From NCBI RefSeq assembly GCF_000760595.1, contig NZ_BBNM01000010.1, forward strand, positions 51,661 to 115,660: a stretch of DNA of 64,000 nt, written 5' to 3'. The notes below the pieces were generated by a model that saw only the letters and a program-made list of their open reading frames with translations, was not told the origin of the DNA and made no database searches. Source of the stretch: Acinetobacter soli (GTDB lineage: Bacteria > Pseudomonadota > Gammaproteobacteria > Pseudomonadales > Moraxellaceae). Every line of letters starts with the position of its first letter. The first letter of the stretch is position 1. The position numbers and the translations under genes are program-made. This document shows, in pieces, positions 15,236-25,928 of this stretch.

Positions 15236-18200
15236 TCAATGTGTTGATAGTTTTCTTTTGATTAAAAGCTGATATGCAGCTGGGATAACAAACATTGACA
15301 GTAGAGGAGCTGAAATCATACCCCCAACCATAGGTAAAGCAATACGGCTCATCAATTCAGAACCTGTCCCAGTCCCTAAAAGTATAGGAATTAAGCCTGC
15401 CAAAATGACGGCAACCGTCATGGCTTTAGGACGAACGCGTAGTACAGCTCCTGTTCGGATTGCCTCATTGAGTTGTTGCTCCGTTAAGGGTGCCGTTGAA
15501 GAAGATAGGTTTTGCTGTGCATGTTCAACTGCTTGCTTCAAATAGAACAACATGACTACACCAAACTCAGCAGCAACACCTGCAAGTGCGATAAAACCAA
15601 CTGCAATCGCAACTGAAAAGTGAAAACCGCTCAAATACATGGCCCATATACCACCAATCAAAGCAAAAGGTAGCGTTGCCATAATCAGAACCGCATCTTG
15701 TACTTGTCTAAAAATCAAATAGAGCAGTAGAAAAATAATCATCAATGTAATTGGAATGACGACTTTTAAACGCGCATTAGCACGTTCCATAAACTCAAAC
15801 TGCCCTGAATAGCTAATGCTCATGGCAGAGGAGCGTTTTACTTTTTGATCAATAGATTGCTTCAAATCTTGCACAACCGAAGCTAAGTCACGTCCCTGTA
15901 CGTCTACATAAACCCAACCGCTTGGGCGAGCATTCTCACTTTTTAGCATTGGAGGGCCATCTGTAATTTGAATATTGGCAACACTACTTAATACAATTTG
16001 TTGTCCAGATTCAGTTACAATCGGTAAATTTCTCAAAGCTTCCAGTGAGTCTCGAATCTCTCGTGGATAACGTACATTAATAGGAAATCTTGCTAATGCC
16101 TCAACAGTTTCTCCAATATTTTCCCCACCAATCGCAGATGATACAATTTGCTGTACATCGTTGATATTGAGGCCATATCGTGCAGCCTGCATACGGTTAA
16201 TATCGACATCAACATATCGACCACCTGTGAGTCGTTCAGCTAAAGCCGAGCTAACACCGGGTACCTGTTTAGCCACTTGTTCAATTTGCTGTGCTACCCG
16301 ATCAATATCTTGCAGATCATTTGCTGAAATCTTAATCCCGATTGGGCTTTTCACCCCAGTTGCCAACATATCAATCCGGTTACGAATAGGTGGCACCCAA
16401 ATATTCGTTAAACCCGGTACTTGAACAGCCTTATCCAATTCTTTGATCAACTTGTCAGGTGTCATACCTGAGCGCCATTCAGATCGTGGTTTGAACTGAA
16501 TCGTGGTTTCAAACATTTCTAAAGGCGCAGGATCTGTTGCTGACTCAGCTCTCCCTGCTTTACCAAATACTGTCGCAACTTCTGGAACCGTTTTAATCAT
16601 TCGATCTGTTTGCTGTAACAGTTCTGAGGCCTTGGCTGCGGACAATCCTGGTAAAGCTGAAGGCATATACAGTAAATCACCTTCATCCATATTCGGTAGA
16701 AACTCTCCACCTAATCGCGTTAAAGGAAAAAGACTAATAAGGAAAATTAGCAACGCACCAAATAAAGTGGTCTTTGGATGAGTTAAAACCTGATCCAACA
16801 TAGGTCGGTATATTTTGATGAGGAAACGGTTCAATGGATTACGCTGTTCTGAAGGTAATTTCCCGCGGATCCAATAACCCATTAAAACAGGAATCAGGGT
16901 AATGGATAAACCAGCTGCCGCTGCCATGGCATAGGTTTTGGTAAACGCCAGAGGCGAGAACAAACGTCCTTCTTGTGCCTGTAAAGTAAAAATAGGAATA
17001 AAAGATAAGGTAATGATAAGTAAGCAAAAAAATAAAGCAGGACCAACTTCACTGGCGGAATGGGCAATAATATTCCAGCGTGCTTGAGTTTCTAATACTT
17101 GATTGGGATGTTCATGCTGCCAAGTCTCTATATGCTTATGTGCATTTTCAACCATCACAACCGCTGCATCAACCATAGCACCAATAGCAATGGCAATCCC
17201 CCCCAATGACATGATATTGGCATTTAGGCCCTGATAGTACATGACTAAGAAAGCCGACAAAATCCCAAGTGGTAAAGAAACAATAGCTACCATTGCTGAT
17301 CGTAAATGCCAGAGGAAAAGTCCACAGACTAAAGCCACGACAATAAATTCTTCAATTAATTTATGACTGAGATTCTCGACTGCCCGATCAATCAGTTTAC
17401 TGCGATCATATACAGGAACAACTTGCACTCCTTTAGGTAAACTTTGTTGCAATTCAGCCAGTTTTGCTTTCACAGCAGTAATCGTTTCACGTGCATTCTT
17501 ACCGGCCCGTAAAATCACAACACCGCCAACAGTTTCACCTTGTCCATTCAGCTCAGTGATACCACGACGCATTTCCGGTCCGAGTTGAATAGTTGCAACA
17601 TCGCCTAAAGTAACAGGAATCCCAAAACTATTTGTTTTTATCGGGATCTGTCGAAAATCTTCTAATGTCTTTAAATAACCAGAAGCTCGTACCATATATT
17701 CAGTTTCAGCCATCTCCAGAACTGAACCACCGGTTTCTTGATTGGCCTTTTGAATCGCTTCAATGACATTGTTTTGAGTAATTCCTAAGGCGGCCATTTT
17801 ACTTGGATCTAAAACAACCTGATATTGCTTCACCATTCCCCCAATCGTAGCAACTTCAGCCACATTGGGTAATGTCTTTAGTTCATACTTTAAAAACCAG
17901 TCTTGTATGCTTCTCAGTTGTGAAAGGTCATGTTGTCCTGTTGGATCAACTAACGCATATTCATAAACCCAGCCAACGCCTGTGGCATCTGGCCCTAATG
18001 AAGATTTCGCATTTGCAGGCATTTTTCCCTGAATCTGGTTTAGATATTCCAATACACGCGAACGGGCCCAATAAAGATCGGTATGTTCATCAAAAATGAC
18101 ATATACAAATGAATCACCAAAAAAAGAATAACCACGAACCGTTTTAACACCGGGCACTGATAACATGGTTGTTGTTAAAGGGTACGTCACCTGATTTTCA

Positions 18201-18382
18201 ACAATTTGTGGTGCCTGACCTGGGTAATTAGTTCTGACAATCACTTGTACATCAGATAAATCCGGTAAAGCATCAACCGGAGTATTTTTTACAGCCCAAA
18301 CACCCCAAGCTGCCAGAATTAAAGCTGCCAATAAGACAAATACACGATTCAAAATTGAAAAACGAATAATACGGGCGATCAT
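15236..18382 (-). CDS. cusA: CusA-type heavy-metal RND efflux pump
   Basis: 1048 residues, standard for the HME branch of RND pumps. It has a short N-terminal membrane helix, a large periplasmic loop ([21 protein letters not shown]), the helix-4 proton-relay segment [13 protein letters not shown], and a second half beginning [23 protein letters not shown]. The protein trimerises in the inner membrane and drives Cu(I)/Ag(I) out through CusB and CusC using the proton gradient. It sits between cusB (13 bp upstream) and cusF. The copper genes around it favour Cu/Ag over the Co/Zn/Cd of CzcA. Confidence 0.92.
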   Translation of the reverse strand: MIARIIRFSILNRVFVLLAALILAAWGVWAVKNTPVDALPDLSDVQVIVRTNYPGQAPQIVENQVTYPLTTTMLSVPGVKTVRGYSFFGDSFVYVIFDEHTDLYWARSRVLEYLNQIQGKMPANAKSSLGPDATGVGWVYEYALVDPTGQHDLSQLRSIQDWFLKYELKTLPNVAEVATIGGMVKQYQVVLDPSKMAALGITQNNVIEAIQKANQETGGSVLEMAETEYMVRASGYLKTLEDFRQIPIKTNSFGIPVTLGDVATIQLGPEMRRGITELNGQGETVGGVVILRAGKNARETITAVKAKLAELQQSLPKGVQVVPVYDRSKLIDRAVENLSHKLIEEFIVVALVCGLFLWHLRSAMVAIVSLPLGILSAFLVMYYQGLNANIMSLGGIAIAIGAMVDAAVVMVENAHKHIETWQHEHPNQVLETQARWNIIAHSASEVGPALFFCLLIITLSFIPIFTLQAQEGRLFSPLAFTKTYAMAAAAGLSITLIPVLMGYWIRGKLPSEQRNPLNRFLIKIYRPMLDQVLTHPKTTLFGALLIFLISLFPLTRLGGEFLPNMDEGDLLYMPSALPGLSAAKASELLQQTDRMIKTVPEVATVFGKAGRAESATDPAPLEMFETTIQFKPRSEWRSGMTPDKLIKELDKAVQVPGLTNIWVPPIRNRIDMLATGVKSPIGIKISANDLQDIDRVAQQIEQVAKQVPGVSSALAERLTGGRYVDVDINRMQAARYGLNINDVQQIVSSAIGGENIGETVEALARFPINVRYPREIRDSLEALRNLPIVTESGQQIVLSSVANIQITDGPPMLKSENARPSGWVYVDVQGRDLASVVQDLKQSIDQKVKRSSAMSISYSGQFEFMERANARLKVVIPITLMIIFLLLYLIFRQVQDAVLIMATLPFALIGGIWAMYLSGFHFSVAIAVGFIALAGVAAEFGVVMLFYLKQAVEHAQQNLSSSTAPLTEQQLNEAIRTGAVLRVRPKAMTVAVILAGLIPILLGTGTGSELMSRIALPMVGGMISAPLLSMFVIPAAYQLLIKRKLSTH

Positions 18383-18395
18383 AATAGTTCTCCCG

Positions 18396-19895
18396 TTAGT
18401 TCTTCATAGATGCCATAGACATCTTTGAAATGTCAGAAATGACATAAGAATTTCCAACTTTTGTAAAACTAAAGTTGACCTGGTCACCTTGCTGAATTCG
18501 GATAAATGGTTGTACTGGCTGTTTAAAGATCATGGTCATAGCACCCCAGCCCAACTCAGGAATAGCTTGGTGTGAAATGGTAATATCTTGATTTGTGACT
18601 TTTTCAACTTTACCAAGACCTTGATATGTTGACCTCTTAATCGTTTGAGATGATGTAATTGGTTGCCCAGTGTTGAGCTTATCCAATATGCCTTGCAAAT
18701 TTGCTTCAGAATCAATCAGAAATTGTCCTGAAATCACTACTCTCTGACCAGCTTTCAACCCTTGTAGGACTGCAATTTTATTGCCATCACTTTGCCCTAA
18801 CTGTACAACAACTGGTTCAAAACGCCCTTGCTCACGCCCTACAATGACAACATTCCGAGTACCTGTCCGTATAACAGCTTGCTCTGGTACAACCAAACTG
18901 CTTTGGGGATTATTTATTATATTGACAGAAGCAAACATCCCTGGCTTAAGTTGACCACTAGGATTTGGTAATTCAATCCGAACTTTAATAGTTCTTGATG
19001 TTGTATCTAAGGTAGGCAAAATGTCGATAACTTTGCCAGTTACTTTTTGAGAAAAAGCAGCAAAATTGGCTTCTACACTCATACCTCGTTTGATTCCAGC
19101 AATTTGTTTTTCAGGAACGGCTGCCTCTAGCCAAATCGGGTTGATACCTTTAATTGTGGCCAAGGTTTGTCCCATAGCCAAAGCCATACCATTGCGGACT
19201 TCTAGTGAATCAATAAATCCACTAATGGGAGCTTGCAAAGTTATATTAGATTGCACTCGACGAGTTCGCTCAACTTGATGAATCACATTTTGTGGTATTC
19301 CTAAAAGCTGCAAACGTTGACGGCTTGCTTGAATAAGGGAACGATCTCCAGTACGGAGCACAGCTAAAAATTCAGTTTGCTCTCCAGTCCATTCGGGTAT
19401 TGAAATATCAGCTATAGGGCTTCCTTCGGTCACCATATCTCCAACAGCATGCCCATACACTCGCTGAACAAAGCCACTTGCTCTAGTTTGTAAAATAGCT
19501 GTTTGCCGTTCATTTGCTTGTAATATGCCATTAGTAAACATGGCATTTCCAATTACAGCCTGTTCAACAGTGCCGTAACGGATGGCTAAATTTTGTTGAA
19601 GAGATGGATCTATTTTGACTGTAGGACGACTTTCATCCGTCATCGCAGTATTTTCGTCTGCATATTTAGGTACCAGTTGCATGTCCATAAATGGAGACTT
19701 ACCTGGCTTATCAAAATGCTGTTCAGGCTTCATTGGGTCGTACCAATACAACACTTTGGCATCCTGTTGCTGACCCGCTAAAGTAGATTGAGGATTGTCT
19801 TTCTGATGTGCTATCCAATATCCAGCACCACCACCTGCAACCAAACTAATTGTGGCAACTCCTATGACAGTCACTGCCAATTTATTTCTTAACAT
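18396..19895 (-). CDS. cusB: CusB-type membrane fusion protein with a fused CusF domain
   Basis: 499 residues. An N-terminal membrane anchor is followed by a heavy-metal-binding segment ([28 protein letters not shown]). Next come barrel-sandwich and coiled-coil segments ([31 protein letters not shown]). The last 70 residues form a CusF-like domain with His, Trp and Met ligands ([16 protein letters not shown]). It links CusA to CusC in the periplasm and passes on Cu(I)/Ag(I). The built-in CusF means the operon carries two CusF modules. The start codon shares one base with the cusC stop (TAATG). Confidence 0.9.
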   Translation of the reverse strand: MLRNKLAVTVIGVATISLVAGGGAGYWIAHQKDNPQSTLAGQQQDAKVLYWYDPMKPEQHFDKPGKSPFMDMQLVPKYADENTAMTDESRPTVKIDPSLQQNLAIRYGTVEQAVIGNAMFTNGILQANERQTAILQTRASGFVQRVYGHAVGDMVTEGSPIADISIPEWTGEQTEFLAVLRTGDRSLIQASRQRLQLLGIPQNVIHQVERTRRVQSNITLQAPISGFIDSLEVRNGMALAMGQTLATIKGINPIWLEAAVPEKQIAGIKRGMSVEANFAAFSQKVTGKVIDILPTLDTTSRTIKVRIELPNPSGQLKPGMFASVNIINNPQSSLVVPEQAVIRTGTRNVVIVGREQGRFEPVVVQLGQSDGNKIAVLQGLKAGQRVVISGQFLIDSEANLQGILDKLNTGQPITSSQTIKRSTYQGLGKVEKVTNQDITISHQAIPELGWGAMTMIFKQPVQPFIRIQQGDQVNFSFTKVGNSYVISDISKMSMASMKN

Positions 19896-21199
19896 TATGG
19901 CTGCTCCTCAACATAGTTTAAGGTTGGTTCTTCAAAGGCAAAATAAAGTTGGGCTTTAGTCACAGCCTGTTGTTGTTGGAGATCAATGAGACGCAAACGT
20001 TGTTCTAAAAGAGATTGTCGGGCAGTAATAACATCAGACAAATTGCTTTTACCAGCTTGGTAGCTTGCCAACTGTAAACCCACTTTTTGTTTAGCGAGTG
20101 GAATACTTATTTGCATTGCACGTCTAATTTGCTGATCAAGCGCATCAAGATCAGATAACCCATCATCCAGCATGGTGAGATGTTCACGGTATTGAACTTC
20201 TTGATCGGCAATGATCCGGTTTTGTTCGGCTAAAGCTGCCTGAACGAGCGGCCCACTACGTCTTTTTGAAAATACTGGAAGCTCTGTTGTGAGTTGAACC
20301 CCGATCATATCGCCAAATTCGCGTGCTCGATGCTGATAAGCAAGCTCAATCCCCCAATCTGGTTTCTGTAAAGCCTGAGCTTGCTTCAGTTTTGCTTCAG
20401 CAGTTTTCTTTTCTGCCTGAAATGCTTTTAATTCAGGATGTTGATGCAAATGATGATATAACTTTGATGAATCAAGATGGATGGATGGAGCTTGGTCAGG
20501 TAAGGTTTCAATTTGAGTAAGGTTTTCGGTAGGCTCTGCACTGATCAAGCGATGCAACTCTAGCTTGGCTTTATTTAAATCACGAAGCAAATCATCCTTC
20601 TGGTCAAGCAATACCGTGGCTTCTTGTTTTGGATCAAGTGCATCAGCAACCATTGTCCGACCAGAGGTGACCTGTGTTTGGGTCATCTGAGAAAGTAATC
20701 GATTCTCTGAAAACAGTTCATCGTATAGCGCCAATTTACGCTCAAGATAAAAACGTTTAAACCAAGCAGATGCAACTTTTTGACGTAACTCAATACGTAG
20801 AATCTCAGTTTGAGCAGTGACTGAACCCAATTCAGCTTTTGCTAACTCGACCTCGGCTTGTCTTTTGGCGCGGTTTGGAAAATCTTGCATAACGCCAATT
20901 TTCTGCATGGTCATGCCATCTTGTGTGACTGACCATGACGCATCACCAGATATAGGATAATTCTCCAAACCGACAAATAATTTAGGGTTGGGTAAAATAC
21001 CTGAAGCTAAAACTACATTCTCAGCCCCTTCAATTTGGGCACTATTTACTCTTAAAGTTGGAGCATATTGCTCAGCAAGCTTCAAAGCTGTATCCAAAGT
21101 CAGTGGCTGGGCATAGACTTGACCATAGACTAGAGAAAAACAGATCACACCTATCGGCCATCTCACCCTGCGAGATAGCTTTTCTTTATAAAATTTCAT
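19895..21199 (-). CDS. cusC: CusC-type outer-membrane efflux protein (TolC family)
   Basis: 434 residues with a signal peptide ending ...YGQVYAQ, then the repeated TolC-type helical halves (LTLDTALKLAEQYAPTLRV; VGLQLASYQAGKSNLSDVITARQSLLEQ). It provides the outer-membrane duct for CusBA. No lipobox is seen. It is followed directly by cusB in the same operon. The family assignment is secure; specificity comes from its neighbours. Confidence 0.88.
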   Translation of the reverse strand: MKFYKEKLSRRVRWPIGVICFSLVYGQVYAQPLTLDTALKLAEQYAPTLRVNSAQIEGAENVVLASGILPNPKLFVGLENYPISGDASWSVTQDGMTMQKIGVMQDFPNRAKRQAEVELAKAELGSVTAQTEILRIELRQKVASAWFKRFYLERKLALYDELFSENRLLSQMTQTQVTSGRTMVADALDPKQEATVLLDQKDDLLRDLNKAKLELHRLISAEPTENLTQIETLPDQAPSIHLDSSKLYHHLHQHPELKAFQAEKKTAEAKLKQAQALQKPDWGIELAYQHRAREFGDMIGVQLTTELPVFSKRRSGPLVQAALAEQNRIIADQEVQYREHLTMLDDGLSDLDALDQQIRRAMQISIPLAKQKVGLQLASYQAGKSNLSDVITARQSLLEQRLRLIDLQQQQAVTKAQLYFAFEEPTLNYVEEQP

Positions 21200-21279
21200 A
21201 TTTTTAGCTCTAAAATGATATACACGCGCACGCGCAGAACATCCATAAAAAATGCTATGAATGACGATGAATCATCAAA

Positions 21280-21675
21280 TTAGTTAGAGCGTGGGGGTTT
21301 CCAGAGAACTGAAGGAAAAGGAGCAGGAAGGTTTTGATCCAGAGAATAAAAAGCCGATCGCTCTATAGGAGGGAACACCTTTGCGTACAGAAATTCTTGT
21401 GGAGAAGGGGTATACGCAATCTTGGCAAAAGACATAATGCACTCCTGCTCAGACATACAGGATGGATCATGTAAAGATTTTTTGGCCTTTGTCTCTATTT
21501 TCATACAATCAGTGTGCATTGTATCCTGATTTTGAGATGCTTCCATTGGTATAGGTTGCATCTGTTCAGATGGCATTAAACACCGCTTATGTACAGACGA
21601 AGCAACAGCAGCCGATCCGACGAACAGGATAGCAAACGATAAAAACAGCGATAGGCATGTCTTTAACCACTGCAT
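21280..21675 (-). CDS. Small exported Cys/Met-containing protein, CopL-like
   Basis: 131 residues from ATG 21675. The longer frame to 21741 begins inside an inverted repeat and would bury the signal peptide, so it is less likely. A signal peptide (WLKTCLSLFLSFAILFVGSAAVASS) is followed by Cys, Met and His residues (HKRCLMPSEQMQPIPM, MHTDCMKIE, DPSCMSEQECIMSFAK). It lies between copB and cusC in the leftward operon. The composition and setting suggest periplasmic copper binding, resembling small CopL-type proteins near copAB. I do not recognise the family with certainty. Confidence 0.6.
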   Translation of the reverse strand: MQWLKTCLSLFLSFAILFVGSAAVASSVHKRCLMPSEQMQPIPMEASQNQDTMHTDCMKIETKAKKSLHDPSCMSEQECIMSFAKIAYTPSPQEFLYAKVFPPIERSAFYSLDQNLPAPFPSVLWKPPRSN

Positions 21676-21739
21676 AGATTTAGACCCAAATTTAAGCTTT
21701 TTTAGTTTTACAGATTCGAAATTAAATAGCAATAATTTC

Positions 21740-21767
21740 ATGAATGATAGCCAAAGCTATCATTCAT
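21740..21767. repeat. Perfect 12-bp inverted repeat after copB
   Basis: ATGAATGATAGC (21740-21751), loop CAAA, GCTATCATTCAT (21756-21767). It is 20 bp past the copB stop and before the CopL-like gene. No T-run follows in the leftward direction, so it is more likely an mRNA-processing or stabilising hairpin, or a partial terminator inside the operon. Confidence 0.65.
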
Positions 21768-21786
21768 GATACTAAGTCATATCACC

Positions 21787-22707
21787 TTAAAAAACTAATT
21801 CGATACCTGCACCATATTTCCAACCTTTTTCAGACTCAGTAGCTTCTTGCATAGTGGTAGCTTTTTGTCCTTTTTCATATTGATAAGCCACATCAATAAA
21901 AGGCCTGATTCTTTTAGTTATCTCATACCGCGTTTTAATACCAGTTTTTAATTCTGATAAACCTGATTTTGCAGCATAGTTAGAATCATCACTAAATACA
22001 GCATCTACTTCTAGGTAAGGTTGGGTAATCAATTTCTGGGTTAACAAGAAATCACGTTCGACTTCAAAACTTGCTCCCCAAAAGTTATTTTCCCCACCAT
22101 ATAAATAAGCTTGGGTTTCAAAGAAATAAGGAGCTAGCCCTAATACCCCAATAACACCATCAACTCGATCGCTGTTGCTGTTATTTTTATCTTCACTGTA
22201 TCTCACCCCAGCTTGTAAATCCCAAAAAGGTGCTACATTGCGGCTATAAAGTGCTGACACATCATATTTGGGGTCATGGCTTTCTGACTTATCCAAATTC
22301 GCTTCAATAAATAGGCGATTTTCATCTGTACCTATTAAAGTTTCAATTTTTGAACCTAAGGCACCTTTACCATCTTCATCCACAGTCCATTCATTCTCAA
22401 ACTTTGTTGTTTGAAAAATTTGTCCACCATGTTCTTTAAGATGCTTATCATGATTCTGACCATTGGAAATTACAGTTTCAAACCCTGTACTATTATCTCC
22501 ATCATTACCAGAAGTTGTTTTTTGATAAGTATTCCTTTCAGCATAACCTAACCCACCTGGTTCTTTTAACAGCACTCTCATACTTTCTGATTGAGAGCTA
22601 TTTACTTGATTTCCGGTAGATGGATCATTGGCAAAGGCAACACTTGTTAATCCTAACAAGGCTAAAGATACAAGTGTTTTAGAATAGAGTTTTTTAGTGG
22701 TGTGCAT
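21787..22707 (-). CDS. copB: Copper resistance outer-membrane protein CopB (PcoB)
   Basis: 306 residues with a signal peptide (SLALLGLTSVAFA). The CopB beta-barrel segments appear from about 110 (GKGALGSKIETLIGTDENRLFIE, LQAGVRYSEDKN, QAYLYGGENNFWGASFEVERDFLLTQKLITQP) and the protein ends in KYGAGIELVF. CopB acts in the outer membrane with CopA oxidase. It lacks the long Met-rich N-terminus of Pseudomonas CopB; that role may be covered by CopA here. Its start overlaps the end of copA by 14 nt. Confidence 0.9.
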   Translation of the reverse strand: MHTTKKLYSKTLVSLALLGLTSVAFANDPSTGNQVNSSQSESMRVLLKEPGGLGYAERNTYQKTTSGNDGDNSTGFETVISNGQNHDKHLKEHGGQIFQTTKFENEWTVDEDGKGALGSKIETLIGTDENRLFIEANLDKSESHDPKYDVSALYSRNVAPFWDLQAGVRYSEDKNNSNSDRVDGVIGVLGLAPYFFETQAYLYGGENNFWGASFEVERDFLLTQKLITQPYLEVDAVFSDDSNYAAKSGLSELKTGIKTRYEITKRIRPFIDVAYQYEKGQKATTMQEATESEKGWKYGAGIELVF

Positions 22708-24664
22708 GTTGATTTACCCCCTTATCATTATTAATAGGTTGAGCAACAACATCTTTTGAATCAGAACTATTGCTATCGACATTTGCAACAATAAGCTTAT
22801 TCATCATCCCAGCAGACATGTGATAGAGTAAATGACAATGGATAGCCCATTCACCTAACTCATCTGCCGTTAATAAGGTTGTAACTGTTTTACCTGGTGG
22901 GACAATTACAGTATGTTTATTTGGCATATTACTAGCATCCTGGCCATTTTCTAGTTGCATAAACATGCCATGTAAGTGCATTGGATGAGCCATCATACTG
23001 TCGTTCACGAATTTCAAGCGTATACGCTCACCATATTTAACCTTGAATGGTTCAGTTTCATTAAACTTCTTCCCATTAATTGTCCAAATATAGCGCTCCA
23101 TATTTCCACCTAAACGAATTTCAATTTCACGTTCTGGAGCACGAGTATCTTTTTGGGGCGTTAATGACTGTAAATCACTATATTGAAGTGCTTTTAGACC
23201 AGCTGGAGTTGATGCATTCGCCCAACCGTAAACATTTTCACCATTTTTCACTTGTGTTGGTGAGGTCATTGCAGTATTCATTTCCATATTATGTGTCATG
23301 CCTTGCATTGAAGACATGTCATGATTCATTCCGGACATTGACTGGTCTTTTGAATTGCCTCCCATTGAAGACATATCGTGATTCATACCTTCCATTGAAG
23401 ACATGTCATGATTCATTCCGGACATTGACTGGTCTTTTGAATTGCTTCCCTTTGAAGGCATATCGTGATTCATACCTTCCATTGAAGACATGTCATGATT
23501 CATTCCGGACATTGACTGGTCTTTTGAATTGCTTCCCATAGAAGACATATCGTGGTTCATACCTTCCATTGAAGACATATCATGCCCCATACCCATATCC
23601 TCCATAGTCAATAAAGAACGTGGACGTGGTTTTGGCATCAAAATATTTTTTACAGGTAAGGTATTTTCATTATGTAATGTACCAATAGAAAAACCACTAC
23701 GATCGATAGATTCAGCCTCTATCTGATAATTTGCCTGTTTTGGTTCTACGATAACATCGTACGTTTCGGCTGTTCCAATTCTAAACTCATCAACTGGTAC
23801 AGGCTTCACTGGCTGGCCATCTGCACTAACTACTGTCATTTTTAGATTAGGAATTCTTACATCAAAAAAAGACATTGCAGATGCATTAATGAAGCGGAGA
23901 CGAACTCTTTCTCCTTCTTTAAAATTTCCGGTCCAATTTTGTTCCGGGGTTTTACCATTCATCAAGAACGTATACTTTGTTACATCAGACATATCTGTCT
24001 TAAGCATTCGCATCTGATTCCACATAGAGCGATCTTGCCATGTTGCTTTTAAGCCATCTTTTTTAATCTGTTTAAAAACATCAAAAACCGTTTCTCTTCT
24101 ATTTTGGTAATAATCAGCCTCTTTTTTGAGATTACTCATAATTTGACCACTAGTCGAATTATGAAAGTCAGATAGTAGGACTACGTAATCTCTATCAGCC
24201 TTTTCTCCAGCTGATAAAGGTACTTTATTTTTTGGATAAATCACGAGGGGGCCATATAGGCCATCCTGTTCTTGTCCTTTACTGTGTGAGTGATACCAAT
24301 AAGTACCATTTTGACGGACTTTAAATTTGTATTCATAAGTTTTATTTGGTGCAATACCATCAAACTGATTAAATCCAGGAACACCATCCATGATGCCAGG
24401 TAAGATTAAACCATGCCAATGAATAGATGAATCTTGGTTCTTTAACTTGTTATGTACACGAATAACAGCATCATCACCTTCCTCAAACTCAAGAAGAGGT
24501 GCAACAAACTTACCATTTACCGTAATTCGCTTTAAAGGCTTACCTGTTATATTCACCGTCTGTTCAGCAATAGTTAAATCATATTCTTTAACCGCGGCCA
24601 TAACCCAAGTCGACGAAAATAAACCGATTCCTATTAAAAAGACATGACTTAATTTTTTAGACAT
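22694..24664 (-). CDS. copA: Multicopper oxidase CopA (PcoA), Met-rich insert
   Basis: 656 residues. All copper motifs are present: HWHG and YHSH in domain 1, and HPMHLHG and HCHLLYHMSAGMM at the C-terminus. The signal (KKLSHVFLIGIGLFSSTWVMAA) lacks twin arginines, unlike Pseudomonas CopA. About residues 355-460 hold a Met/His-rich insert of three 29-residue units (MNHDMSSMEG type), likely copper-binding. The enzyme oxidises Cu(I) to Cu(II) in the periplasm. It is second in the leftward operon, after the small Met/His-rich protein. Confidence 0.93.
   Translation of the reverse strand: MSKKLSHVFLIGIGLFSSTWVMAAVKEYDLTIAEQTVNITGKPLKRITVNGKFVAPLLEFEEGDDAVIRVHNKLKNQDSSIHWHGLILPGIMDGVPGFNQFDGIAPNKTYEYKFKVRQNGTYWYHSHSKGQEQDGLYGPLVIYPKNKVPLSAGEKADRDYVVLLSDFHNSTSGQIMSNLKKEADYYQNRRETVFDVFKQIKKDGLKATWQDRSMWNQMRMLKTDMSDVTKYTFLMNGKTPEQNWTGNFKEGERVRLRFINASAMSFFDVRIPNLKMTVVSADGQPVKPVPVDEFRIGTAETYDVIVEPKQANYQIEAESIDRSGFSIGTLHNENTLPVKNILMPKPRPRSLLTMEDMGMGHDMSSMEGMNHDMSSMGSNSKDQSMSGMNHDMSSMEGMNHDMPSKGSNSKDQSMSGMNHDMSSMEGMNHDMSSMGGNSKDQSMSGMNHDMSSMQGMTHNMEMNTAMTSPTQVKNGENVYGWANASTPAGLKALQYSDLQSLTPQKDTRAPEREIEIRLGGNMERYIWTINGKKFNETEPFKVKYGERIRLKFVNDSMMAHPMHLHGMFMQLENGQDASNMPNKHTVIVPPGKTVTTLLTADELGEWAIHCHLLYHMSAGMMNKLIVANVDSNSSDSKDVVAQPINNDKGVNQHAHH
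23314..23574. repeat. Three tandem 87-bp repeats within copA
   Basis: The landmark ACATGTCATGATTC recurs at 23314, 23401 and 23488, with a diverged start at 23575, always 87 bp apart. Each unit encodes 29 residues of MNHDMSSM/NSKDQSMSG type. High identity suggests recent expansion and possible copy-number change. Confidence 0.9.
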
Positions 24665-24745
24665 TTACTTCACCTATCGGATATCAAGATAAGGGATAAA
24701 ACATGTTTAACTGCTTTACCCCCAATCTCTCATTTATCGTATTCT

Positions 24746-25096
24746 TTATTTATTTGATGTATTTGACATGTTCATTTTAGAGTGATCCATGTTCATCATA
24801 TTTGAGTGATCCATATTTCCCATTTTAGAAGGGTCCATATTCATCATCTTAGAATGATCCATTTGGGACATATCGGACATTTTACTGTGGTCGTGCTGGC
24901 TATGATCCTGTTGAGTTGTTTTATCATTCTTCATATCACAGGGTTTTTGACACTTACCTTGTTCTTTGATATCTGCTTGAACAGCAGTACTTACTGTACT
25001 GGTCTGTTTAGCCTCTGCAGCCCAAGACTGAGTTCCAGCGAACAAAGACCCAACACATAAAAAAGTAGTTAAACTACGACGAAATAAAGTTTTCAT
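24746..25096 (-). CDS. Met/His-rich small exported copper-binding protein
   Basis: 116 residues from ATG 25096, with GGAG 7 nt upstream. The frame extends to 25129 but without a ribosome site. The signal peptide ends SLFAGTQSWA. The rest is low complexity: CQKPCDMKN, then HSQHDHSKMSDMSQMDHSKM and further MDHSKM/MDPSKM/MDHSNM units. These repeats match the logic of the CopA insert and should bind copper in the periplasm. It is the first gene of the leftward copper operon, just below the cop box at 25165, so it should be the most strongly induced. Known relatives are annotated only as copper-binding or hypothetical. Confidence 0.75.
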   Translation of the reverse strand: MKTLFRRSLTTFLCVGSLFAGTQSWAAEAKQTSTVSTAVQADIKEQGKCQKPCDMKNDKTTQQDHSQHDHSKMSDMSQMDHSKMMNMDPSKMGNMDHSNMMNMDHSKMNMSNTSNK

Positions 25097-25164
25097 TTTT
25101 TGCTCCAAGATTAGCTCATATGAATACATTAAAGGCCGGCACTAAACATCTATATGACATGAAA

Positions 25165-25180
25165 ATGACATTTTTGTAAT
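25165..25180. promoter_or_regulatory. Cop box (CopR/CusR-type site), divergent promoter region
   Basis: ATGACA-TTTT-TGTAAT, close to the CusR copper box (AATGACA-N2-TTGTCATT). It lies between the leftward cop/cus operon and rightward copRS, and matches the site at 29855. Confidence 0.7.
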
Positions 25181-25244
25181 CTACGCCGAATCACGGATTT
25201 ATAACGTTATTATGATCCTAATTAATGCAATCAGGTTTTTATAA

Positions 25245-25928
25245 ATGAGAATCTTATTAGTTGAAGATGAACAAAAAACTGGTGATTATCTTAAACAAGG
25301 CCTTTCTGAAGCTGGCTATATTACTGACTGGGTTACAGATGGATTAACAGGAAAACACCAGGCTCTTTTTGAAGAGTATGACCTAATTATTCTAGATGTA
25401 ATGTTACCTAAGTTGGACGGCTGGAATATCATTAATGACATTAGAAAAAGCGGTAAAAGCATGCCTATTCTTTTTCTTTCAGCCCGAGATCAAATTGATG
25501 ATCGAGTGAAAGGGTTAGAATTAGGGGCTGATGATTATCTTGTCAAGCCTTTTGCTTTTGCAGAGCTACTGGCTCGAATTAAGAGCTTACTCCGTCGGGG
25601 ACAACAAAAAGAAGATAGCAACCTAATCACTATTGCAGACCTTGAACTTGATTTACGTAAACGTCGTGTTACTCGTGCAGGGCAACGTATTGACCTAACA
25701 GCCAAAGAGTTTGCATTGATGGAATTATTTATGCGTAGACGTGGAGAAATTCTACCTCGTGCTTTAATTGCTTCTCAAATATGGGACATGAATTTTGATA
25801 GTGATACCAATGTAGTTGAAGTCGCTATTAAACGGTTAAGAAATAAAATAGATAGCAACTTCACCCCTAAGTTAATTCAAAACATCCGGGGGATGGGATA
25901 TGTCTTAGAGGTAGAAGATGACTCATAA
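25245..25928 (+). CDS. copR: Copper-responsive response regulator CopR/CusR
   Basis: 227 residues of the OmpR/PhoB class. The receiver domain has the acidic pocket ED (7-9) and the phosphorylated Asp51 ([14 protein letters not shown]), with [12 protein letters not shown] at the end of the domain. The winged helix is at about 130-225 ([37 protein letters not shown]). It should bind the ATGACA-N4-TGTAAT boxes and activate the copper genes. copS follows with an 11-nt overlap. A start at ATG 25245 fits the family N-terminus MRILLVEDE. Confidence 0.93.
   Translation: MRILLVEDEQKTGDYLKQGLSEAGYITDWVTDGLTGKHQALFEEYDLIILDVMLPKLDGWNIINDIRKSGKSMPILFLSARDQIDDRVKGLELGADDYLVKPFAFAELLARIKSLLRRGQQKEDSNLITIADLELDLRKRRVTRAGQRIDLTAKEFALMELFMRRRGEILPRALIASQIWDMNFDSDTNVVEVAIKRLRNKIDSNFTPKLIQNIRGMGYVLEVEDDS

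Noticed and set aside
23314..23600. CRISPR-like regular repeats
   Set aside because: The 87-bp units are tandem with no unique spacers and sit in frame within copA, coding for Met/His-rich blocks. Rightward frames over this region are shadows of the repeats.
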